Assembly (NCBI GenBank): GCA_943704495.1
Contig: CALSCR010001784.1
Location: 1 to 20,280, forward strand
DNA: 20,280 nucleotides
Reading direction: 5' to 3'
DNA from: Pigoraptor chileana
Taxonomy: Eukaryota > Opisthokonta > Filasterea
Below are positions 1 to 7,853 of the stretch, piece by piece; position 1 is the first letter of the stretch; each line of letters opens with the position of its first letter. Under the pieces are notes generated by a model that worked only from the letters and a program-made list of their open reading frames with translations, searched no databases and was not told the origin of the DNA. The translations under genes were made by a program, and so were the position numbers.

Positions 1-1173
1 GGGGGGGGGTAGGGCACCATAAACACATGTGAAAAAGGCCCACAATCGCACATTGGCAAGGAAGGTGCAAACAGCAGCACATCGTGAATTTGGATACTCT
101 CCGCCAGGAATGAGCTGTAAATTCACAGAGAGGAAAGCACATTACAGGATGGAAAAGCGTCAATCAACGGTTACACAATAGTTCGCATACAACGAGCTGC
201 GCAACAATGCAAGGCATCGTTGACCTTAAGCACAATCCTCAAACTAGCCGCATACGCACACAACACAAAGAACGTACCACACAACTGAAAAGCCGGTATT
301 GGATTCATTCGCACGCACACACTCACCATGCATACGTTGTTTCCGTTAAGAAGAATCTGTTCAAGTTTTGTGACCTTTCGTCCTTCCGCAGTCATTTCGC
401 TACAAATAACAGGACGATACCATGCACTGATTTAGAAAAGCCGCCAACACAATGTCAAGAATACATCAAATGCGCACGTGTTCCAAATGAACGCACAGTT
501 GCACCACATTACAGCACAATTTGAGACATTACAACGCAGTTTCAAACATGGGACATATGAACTGTCCAAATAAACGCAGTTGCACATTAGAGCGAAGCGA
601 TCCTACTTACAATTCTGTGACATCTTCCATAACCATGTCTTTAAGCCAGAATCAGAAGAGTATCGTATGGAGTGAAGGAGAGAAACAAACAATGCAGGAG
701 GGCATATCATGGAAAAAAGAACACTGATAGGATAATGCAGAGGGCGGATACTGACAAAGTCGTCGAATCCGAGGAGTGTGCCAACAATCTCTTTTTCACT
801 CTTCATAATAACATGAATGCGGGACCCGATGCACTTGTCAATCAGCTCTGCGTGGGAGTAGACACGATGCTCATGAGTGCCATATGCCCACCAACTATAC
901 AAAAGCGAAATCAAGAGTGAAGCCAGACAGCGAGATCTTCACACACTCAAAAAAGCTTTAGGCATAAGCCCATCCACTCCAAAGCCAGAAAGAGATGCAA
1001 GATTCAAAGCACTGTCTAAGCGTTGTGCCATAGACTCCACAAAAGCCAGAGAGAGGAGAGCCGCACACATGCACTTGAAAACATATCACGGACAAGGATG
1101 TGAGCTTGACGGAAGGAACAATGAAATTGCACCCACCCAGCGGAAGCAAGTGCGAAGGATTAACGTCCGTCAT
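1..1173 (-). CDS. LSM5: LSm5, U6 snRNA-associated Sm-like protein (3' end not resolved)
   Basis: LSm5 is a subunit of the LSm2-8 ring, which binds the 3' end of U6 snRNA, and of the cytoplasmic LSm1-7 mRNA decay ring. Exons on the minus strand: 1173-1137, 847-752, 638-611, 399-327 and one starting at 114. All phases agree. The protein begins [12 protein letters not shown], continues with the Sm1 segment ([17 protein letters not shown], then [13 protein letters not shown]), and the Sm2 box is ILLNGNN followed by LIPGG, very close to animal LSm5. The join at 752/638 needs a GTATCC donor (U12-type) to give the conserved FVNM. From 114 the frame stays open to base 1 with no stop, whereas the family normally ends a few residues after PGG, so a further intron is likely; a second GTATCC lies at 97-92. 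Seventy-eight codons are secure before the last exon. The gene lies downstream of cpRAS on the same strand. Confidence 0.9.
639..751 (-). other. LSM5: Candidate U12-type GT-AG intron in LSM5
   Basis: The intron starts GTATCCGCC and ends TTAAAG. It is the only split I found that gives GFDDF-V-N-M: GTC A joins AC ATG, making the Asn codon. The overlapping U2-like site GTCAGT three to four bases upstream would break the frame. GTATCC is the core of the U12-type donor (consensus RTATCCTTT). The branch site is weaker: TCCTTCAC lies 33 bases from the 3' end and TTCTGAT about 13 bases from it. Confidence 0.7.
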
Positions 1174-1357
1174 GATTATAAGTGTAATATAAGAAGAGGA
1201 AACACGTTGCAATACCACAAACGGGACGTCAAGTAAGTACTTCATATACGAATCGGCCCCCGAACAACGGTCAGCTGGCATTCGGCTAGCCTTGTTGCGA
1301 GATCTCGCTCGTGTTGTGCGTGCGTGTCGACAACGAACCGAAACGGACCGATCCTCT

Positions 1358-1494
1358 CGAATCACACCGCCTATTTCTGTATCTGCAAAGTGTAATAGAA
1401 ACTCCCGACTTCAAATGAAATAAACCCAAATCCGAATCATACCGACTATTTCTGTATTTGCAAAAAGTCATAATAGAAAATTCCGACTTCAAAT
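1358..1494. repeat. Imperfect tandem duplication of about 60 bp
   Basis: Copy A is 1358-1416 and copy B is 1433-1494. Both run from CGAATCA, through CTATTTCTGTAT and TGCAAA, to CCGACTTCAAAT, differing by a handful of substitutions and a 3-base indel. They are separated by 16 A-rich bases. The location is the short spacer between two same-strand genes. Confidence 0.85.
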
Positions 1495-1505
1495 TGCATT
1501 GCAAC

Positions 1506-1511
1506 TTTATT
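1506..1511 (-). terminator. Possible polyadenylation signal for cpRAS-VWA
   Basis: AATAAA on the minus strand (TTTATT as given), about 115 bases after the cpRAS stop codon. Position and motif fit a poly(A) signal, but this organism's signal is not known. Confidence 0.35.
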
Positions 1512-1626
1512 AAAAAGCATAATTGTTGTATTGGTTTCATTGGTTTGTATAAATCATACAACAACATTGACTTCGCATCAACCCGTTCAACCCAAAGACA
1601 AAACGGAACCGTGCGAATACAGCCGC

Positions 1627-4600
1627 TTAGGCATCGAATCTGTAGGCGTAGTACTGCGCCGACAATTCGGGTTGGGCGGCCGCTGCGGCCATCCTGCGTT
1701 TGACTGCCTCTTTCTTTGCTGCGCCGCTCAGGAACATAGTCAAGGGTGCCTCTCGAAGAGCGGCAAACTCCTTGGCGGCTGAATCGCCCGCCTTTCCTCC
1801 CGTGCGACAGCGGGCAATTTCGGCATCAAGGGCTGCGCCTTCGGCTGCGAGAATGTAGAACTCTTCCTGCTGCCTGTCGGATTTTGCCGAGCGGGACAGT
1901 AGGCGCTCGGTGCATGCAAGGACCCGTTGTGCATCGTCGTAGTTGCCCTTCTCCGCAATGCTCGCCGCCTGCTGCACGCACGCCAGGGACACCACGGCAA
2001 CATTGCAAGTCTCCTCGGCAGCGGATCGGCTGCGCGTGATGCGGAGCGTATGTGTCACGACGTTCATAACACGGGCGCCGTCCTTGCACCTCGTGTAGGC
2101 CATCTGTACCTGGAATGGCAACTCGGACCCCGGTGAAACGCGTGGCATGTCGGGCACGTGGAAGCGCACGGCAATGTCGGTGCTTGCGTTGACGTTGGCC
2201 ATGTGCACGGTTGCCTTCCCCGCAGACCCGCGACCCACAATTTCGGCTGAAATGCCGGCGGGTGCGATGATCGTGATGTCAGCGCCCGTGGCAACAACCG
2301 GATTCTGCGAAATTACGCGAATCTGACGCACAAGTTCGAGCGGGTGGAGGAGCGTTACGGTTCCTGATGTTGCGCGCGCACAGCCGCGCAGGTACTCGAG
2401 CCCACACCCTCCGGTTCCCTCGAGCCCAATCACTGAGATGGACGTCCCATTCTCCGCCGCAAATGCGCCCATCGACTCGTAAAAGCGGCGCGCCTCCTGG
2501 TCAGTGGCGGAGCTCCCATGGGCCGTATCGGCGTCGCTGACAGCACCGAGGGCAATGTTGGGCAGACCGTCCGAGCACACAAACACCTCGCCGCCCCCTG
2601 CAGCAGCGCACATCCCGGCGGCAATGGCAAGTGCAGGGCCAAGGGCAGTGCCACCTCTCTCCTCGAGTGCCCGCAAACGCTCCAGAAGAAGCGTCTGTGT
2701 GAGCTTGACGGGCGCGAGGGATTTGGCGAGCTCTCGACCCTTTTCAATCAGGAGGTTGCGGTCGGAGAGCTTGTCGCCTGCAAACACGTGCTCTTCCATG
2801 GCGTCCATGAAGCACGTGACCTCGCTACCAAACGTGACGAGTGCAATGCGCGTAAGTGGATCCTGCGCGGCAATGCGCTCGATCTGTCGCTGAACGGCCG
2901 TCTGCACGCACTTGAGCCTGCTGATGAAGTCGCGTGTGGATGACCCGCCCGACCCTCGCAGCCGCTTCCACTCGACTGATATGTGTGTGTGTGTGGGTGC
3001 GTGCGTGTGCATGTGTATGTGTGAGTTGATGTGCAGAGTGTTAGAGTATTCCTTAGTTGAGAATGTGTGATGCGCTAGGTGCCATGCCAGCGTCCATAAT
3101 CAATGATTGCGTGTTGTACTCACGCTGTAGCTGGGGAATCTCTGTCGTGACCGCCATGGATCCGCTTGTGTCGACACAGAACACAACGAGACCGACGCTC
3201 TTGCGGGGCGCACTGGTGGGGCTTGTCTTGATGTCTCCGGTGACAGTGGCGCCCGCAAGCTCAAAAGAAAGGGCGGCTGCGCGGGGAATCTCCTCGTCCC
3301 ATGCATCAGGCTTGTTGACTGTGCCGCAAAACTCGCTGTATGAAGTATGCGAGACCGTGGATTCATGGTATGAGAAGTGGAAGTCGAATATGTCAGCTAT
3401 GCTTTTGTGACCAATGATTGCGCCTATTGTGTGAGTGCGCAGACCAGATGTTTGCAGTGGAAACCCACCATTCCCAGTTGAGTTGACCGTTCATATTGCG
3501 AATCGGCTTGGAGAAGGACGTCATGATTGCCGCACACTTGCCACACATGATTGCCTCGCCTGTCGTGGGCTTGAAGACGGTTGTAGACTCTCCCGTCACG
3601 TGGCTGCCCAGCGTTATGACGCCGACATTTGTGTCCGTACGTGTGCATTTGACCCGACGTGAGTGCTCAGACGCACCGCCTGTCGTGCTCGATGACAGCA
3701 CTGTGTCAATGTCGTCACTCTGGGAGGAAGTGCATCCGAATATGCGGGAGAGCAGAGTGCGCTTCGACCGGCGTCGGATGCCGTTGGCACCAATCATTTC
3801 GCGGGGTATGCCGTGGACGACAATTTGCTTCCTATACGAATCCTCAATCGTCGGATCGTACTCGTCGACAAAGTGCCCCTGCACAAATTGCACGCAGAAA
3901 GCGCTCTTGCCGACTCCTCCAGCCCCGGTAATTACGACCTGCGATTGGCGCCAAGTGCGTGATTTGTGGGGCGGCGTCAACACCCTTGCGGAGCAATCGA
4001 AAGAGAGTATGTGATCTATTCTTCACATAAGGCAATCACCTACCTTGTATTCCTTCCCCGAGTTGCGTGGCGTGCGACGAATGAGATCGTGAACGACCTC
4101 TTCGATGTTGAGGCGTTTTTTGGCAGATGTTTCGAAAAATCCGGCCTTGAATTCGGCTGCCAGCCTCAGCCCGTCAGCCTTTGACACCTGCCGGTGTTCC
4201 TCGAGATCGCACTTGTTGCCGACAAGCACCATTGGCACGTCGCCGTGGTCTTTGTCCTTAACGCGTAAGGTAAAGTCCATGATGTTGCGTGCTTCTTCCA
4301 ATGTTTGAGTCGATGTCACTGAGTAGACGATGATGAAACTGCCCGCAGTCCTCATGTACTGCGCAATGAAACGAATCCTTGTCAATCAGTGGATGGATGC
4401 AAACGTAAGTTCGGTACCCAATGCATTTGCATCCGAACGACATGCACTTTCATATGGTCATTGCTAGAGCGCTCACCATGTCGCGCATGGACGAGTATTC
4501 TTCCTGGCCGGCCGTGTCGAGCATGTCGATAAGGCATGTTTCCTGATGAAGCGGACAAAGTAGTTCATCATGTTCAGACGCATTAGTCTTCCGTGCCATA

Positions 4601-4754
4601 TGAATGCATGCAATCACATTGTATGGGCTGCGATGCTTACGTTGTCATCTCCCACGGTTGCCCGCTGCGTTGAGAGTACGCCTTGGTTGCGGATTTCAAC
4701 TTCCTCCTTCTCCCCGGCGCATCCGGCGAGGATGAAGTCACTTCCGAATTCCAT
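1627..4754 (-). CDS. Circularly permuted Ras-like GTPase with zinc ribbon and VWA domain (cpRAS-VWA)
   Basis: Exons on the minus strand: 4754-4641, 4542-4477, 4358-4044, 3938-3469, 3335-3124, 2975-1627; 841 residues, all phases agree. The Ras motifs come in the order G3-G4-G5-G1-G2: DTAGQEEY (47-54), NKCD (108-111), ETSAK (136-140), then KEYK joined to the P-loop GAGGVGKS (170-177) and switch [10 protein letters not shown] (192-200, Thr195). Equivalents of Ras Gly12, Lys16, Thr35 and Gln61 are all kept, so GTP binding and hydrolysis look intact. A zinc ribbon follows (Cys297, Cys300, Cys322, Cys325), then a VWA domain with MIDAS DTSGS (377-381), the GGTALGPAL loop and the CSDGLPN strand. The C-terminal 250 residues look like a beta-rich then helical VWA-companion region. 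The order matches the published cpRAS family. Start: an in-frame TAA lies just upstream of this ATG. No CAAX box; it ends RFDA. Cellular role is unknown. Confidence 0.93.
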
Positions 4755-5217
4755 CGTTTATTGTCAATCTTGATTCAATGCCTAGTTTGCTTTGTCTGTT
4801 CGTGTGAGGAGATCTTTTTGTCCGTAGGTGCACTTGTCACTTGTGTGGTCCGGCGCCGGCTCTTGGTTGCTTACTTGTGCTGTAGTACTTGACTGCAGTG
4901 AGCTGTGGATCTAAATGTTGCCCGTGGCTCATCTATTTCATCAAGAGCCTGGATAAAAATAGATGCATGATGCGCGATTTCCCGACTGCGTTGGAGCGAG
5001 CTCTCGCTTGATCACTCACTCAGGGTTAGAATACTCCATACTCTATCAGGGCTACAAGGGTTTCGCGCGGGTGCAGTGTCACGTGCACATGAAACATTGG
5101 TAGACGGCACACAACTTCAGCCGCACTCACTCCCAGTTTTCACGTTAAAAATCCGAGTCACATCCGTGCTTCTGTGCGTTTCTTATCCGCCAGGTGCTTG
5201 GTTTGCGGTACCGTGGG
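4755..5217. other. Divergent promoter region between cpRAS-VWA and thioredoxin
   Basis: 463 bases with no supported gene, between two start codons pointing away from each other. It contains a short inverted repeat around GAGCGAGCTCTCGCT (4992-5006) and a CACGTG box at about 5081. Both are chance-level motifs on their own. Confidence 0.5.
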
Positions 5218-5864
5218 ATGGCGCAAGAAGTAGGGACTGTGTCTGCTTTCGACTCGGCCATTGCCGATACTGCCAAGCGGGTATGTGGCTATTCCACTGC
5301 GGCAGTGAAATGGATTTATGATCTACCTCTGCTTTTGTGTTGATACCAGCCTCCACTCCATTGCGTTATATTGCAGGTACTAGTGGTTGCATTTTTTGCC
5401 CCATGGTACGTGACTATGTTCCGTGATGCATGCAACACCCTTGTATTTGCATGTGTACTTCTCGAGCCGTATTGCTTAAATTGGAAATTGCATCAAGGCA
5501 TGTGCTGTTGTGCTCCAATAATTCGTTTGAGACGATACGCCGTTCAGGTGCGCTGCGTCGAAGTCAGTAAAGGACCTGTATGGAAATCTCGCGGTGGACT
5601 TTCCGAATGTATCGTTTCTGTCGGTGAATGTTGATCAATTAATGGTGAGTTCCCAGTTTTTGCGTCACCCGGCCGCTCACGACGTGCAAATGCAGACACA
5701 AATTATTTGACGTATCTGTTGCCGTGACTATGCAGGGTCTTGCGCAGCGGGAGGACGTGAGGGGCTTGCCCACTTTTGTTGTGTACAAGGGTGGTGTCAA
5801 AGCTGACGAACTATGTGGGGCCGATCTCGGTGTCCTTAGATCCATGCTTGTTACTGTACAGTAA
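5218..5864 (+). CDS. Thioredoxin-like protein with CAAS (monothiol) active site
   Basis: Exons: 5218-5280, 5377-5405, 5548-5644, 5736-5864; 105 residues, the usual length of a cytosolic thioredoxin, with all phases matching (the Trp31 codon is split TG|G). The fold markers are in order: strand LVVAFFAPW, active site C32-A-A-S35-K, helix, FPNVSFLSVNVD, then the cis-proline loop GLPTF (Pro75), FVVYKGG and a closing helix. Positions 32, 35 and 75 fall exactly where they do in human thioredoxin. The resolving cysteine is replaced by Ser, so ordinary two-cysteine disulfide reduction is not expected. Such CxxS proteins are known, for example in plants, and can act in disulfide exchange or mixed-disulfide trapping. 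No signal peptide is seen. It shares a 463-base upstream region with cpRAS-VWA. Confidence 0.92.
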
Positions 5865-6146
5865 TAAGACTCTCTCTGCAATAATAAGCCTCCATTCGGA
5901 CCGCATTAACATCCTCGAATAGGTATTTTATAAGATTTGAGTTTCAGGTTCACAAAGTCTCGCAAACTCGCTCTCGGACTGCTCACAAGCAACGCACAAT
6001 TAACGACTGCACGGGCAGAAGAAAAAGAGAATACGCGACTGACTTCTATGGTACAAAGCAAAAAGGGTCAAAACACGACCCTCACACAACACCAACCGCG
6101 TCAAAAAGCGGTAGAAAAACAGCATTCAACGGGTGCATCTCTGGCT

Positions 6147-7451
6147 TCACACGCTGGCGACAGTTGCTGTTGCTGGCGTAACATCCGCATCGCCATTCTT
6201 TGCTGCGGCGAGCGCCTCATCAACGGCCCTTTGTATCACACGCCGGGCACCGTCCCCTAGCGACGGCACAAACTTGTCGATCTCCTTAACCGAATCGACC
6301 GCCCCGAGACGGGCAAGGGTTTCCGCCGCCGCAACTGCCGCGCCAACCACGCTCTTTGGTGCGGGGCCTTTCAGTAGGCGCTCAACCGCAGATCCCAGTT
6401 CCAACGTCACGCGGCCAACAACCTCGGTGACGTCCTTCGTCTTCCCCGCCGCATGCTCCGCCGCAGCAAGAGCAAGGCGGGCTTGCAGATGCGCACACGG
6501 ATGCAGTTCGAGCCCTTCCTCCTCCGCCAATGTCTCCAACTGCGCAAAGGTTTCGGCGTCACCCGCATCTCCCACAATCCTAAGAACTCCCGTAAAGGTC
6601 TTTCCGTCGGGCAACAGGCCAATTATCTTGCCCTCCTTCAGAAAGTTGGGTAGCTCATTTGCAAGATTCAGCTTGACACAAGCCTTTGCAAAACTAGTCT
6701 GAAGAGACGCCATCCCCCTGCGATCCATATTTGCCGACGTCGGGAACGTGCGGAACAATTTGATGGCGTTGAAGCAAACGGTAAGGTGCTCAGGAATGTC
6801 GCACATGTCCAGCAATTCGAGCAGCAGTCCCTGCGTCATGGGGCTGCCATAATGCCGATTGCGGCGGATCGTGTCCACAATGGCTCGCCTTCGCAGTCGG
6901 CGTGCGCGCTCCGCCTCAGAGATGGGCGCACGCTTTTTCATAAGCGCATCAAAGTCAGCAAGAAGCTCCCGCGCCGACTTTGTTGCCGCACCCTTCCCCT
7001 TTTGAGCAGTTTTTGCTGCGAGTTTCCCGATTCATAAAGTAGATCCAAACAGATATGAGCACCCGAGCGCAACGCAATAGATAGTTATGCACATATTTCA
7101 CGGTGCAATAAGCATGCAATAGCTTAACTGCAGATATACAACACAAAAAAAAGCTGAATTTTGTCCATTCGCAAGTCACTGTGAATAGCGACGCAAAGCC
7201 ACAAAGCGACACATGATGCAGAATGACGACACGTGATTAGCACATCGCACAAAGCGATTCCACACAAATAGATGCACACCTGTTCCGAGGGGCGCTGCGT
7301 AGCTGGCAACATGTGGTGGGTGTTGCCACTGGGCCCCCATAGGGCTCCCGACGAGCATCCCCAATGCCGCGGGCGCCCCAGACACAACATGGCCCTGCAA
7401 CCGCCGCCGCGCAACACAGCGCAGCGATGCAGCCAGCCGCAGTGCCGACAT
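6147..7451 (-). CDS. Unrecognised alpha-helical protein, probably mitochondrial
   Basis: Two exons, 7451-7280 and 7015-6147, joined in phase across a 264-base GTGTGC-CGCAG intron; 346 residues. The N-terminus MSALRLAASLRCVARRRLQG is rich in Arg, Leu and Ala with no acidic residues, typical of a mitochondrial presequence, followed by a Gly/Pro/His-rich linker. The body is helical with a basic segment (RARRLRRRAIVDTIRRNRHYG), a region of paired helices resembling PPR or HEAT-like repeats (TFTGVLRIVGDAG, FAQLETLAEEEG) and an Ala-rich tail. I do not recognise a family. A mitoribosomal or mitochondrial RNA-binding role is only a guess from the presequence, basicity and helical pairs. Start: Met at 7451 begins the presequence; the frame stays open upstream to another possible Met around 7514, but that would add acidic residues. 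It converges with thioredoxin and diverges from PUS7. Confidence 0.75.
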
Positions 7452-7853
7452 CTTTTCGCCGCGTTCGCGCCCAGCAACAACGCAATACTGGTATGTAAAT
7501 GGGGCAAAACACACGAATAAGGCGCGTGTCGTACAATATTGTATAACTCTTATTGCTTTGTGTTTGATGTAAGTCGCTTTTGAGTTCTCTTTGCAACAGT
7601 GAAGGCGACAGTCAAGAAAAATATTATTTGAATATTGAGTTTGGCCATTGTGAGTATTTTGTCTCGGATCTCAAATTAATCGCCTCGACGGCAGGTGACC
7701 GCTGACGACTGCCACGTGCAGGCGGTCAACGCAGTGCTGGTATCGCCGCGGTTCGGTACAAGTTATAGTTGACAACATGTATATGACGCTCCATTCGGCG
7801 TCGACTGTCTTCAAAGTGCACGTGCAGTGAAGATCTACAAGCGAGAGATTCAA
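7452..7853. other. Divergent promoter region upstream of PUS7
   Basis: 402 bases between the unrecognised mitochondrial gene and PUS7. AT-rich around 7610-7680. No gene, RNA or clear regulatory element was seen. Confidence 0.45.

Larger units (their letters stand above)
1174..1626. other. Intergenic: cpRAS 3' flank and LSM5 upstream region
   Basis: No gene was seen. It holds an imperfect tandem duplication (1358-1494) and, on the minus strand, an AATAAA about 115 bases past the cpRAS stop. The LSM5 promoter should lie here, but no clear core element is visible. Confidence 0.6.

Noticed and set aside
1-9. G-run at the left end, and a similar G-rich run at the right end (20268-20280), as telomere or terminal repeats
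   Set aside because: Runs are short and not a repeated telomere-like unit; the right one reads as the pyrimidine tract of a peptidase intron on the minus strand.
2504-2943. Two overlapping plus-strand frames of 129 and 141 codons
   Set aside because: Antisense to the VWA exon of cpRAS-VWA.
3393-3468. Continuation of the cpRAS exon past NWEW
   Set aside because: Reading on loses the second cysteine pair; splicing at GTGGGT to the acceptor before CGAGTTTTGC gives the expected WECEFCG zinc ribbon.
3496-4014. 172-codon plus-strand frame
   Set aside because: Antisense to the P-loop and zinc-ribbon exon of cpRAS-VWA.
6133-6702. 189-codon Ala/Ser-rich plus-strand frame
   Set aside because: Antisense to the mitochondrial protein gene, whose exon join and presequence are coherent.
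7827-7853. Upstream extension of PUS7
   Set aside because: The first codon of this stretch is GTG, not ATG; eukaryotic initiation is better placed at ATG 7854.
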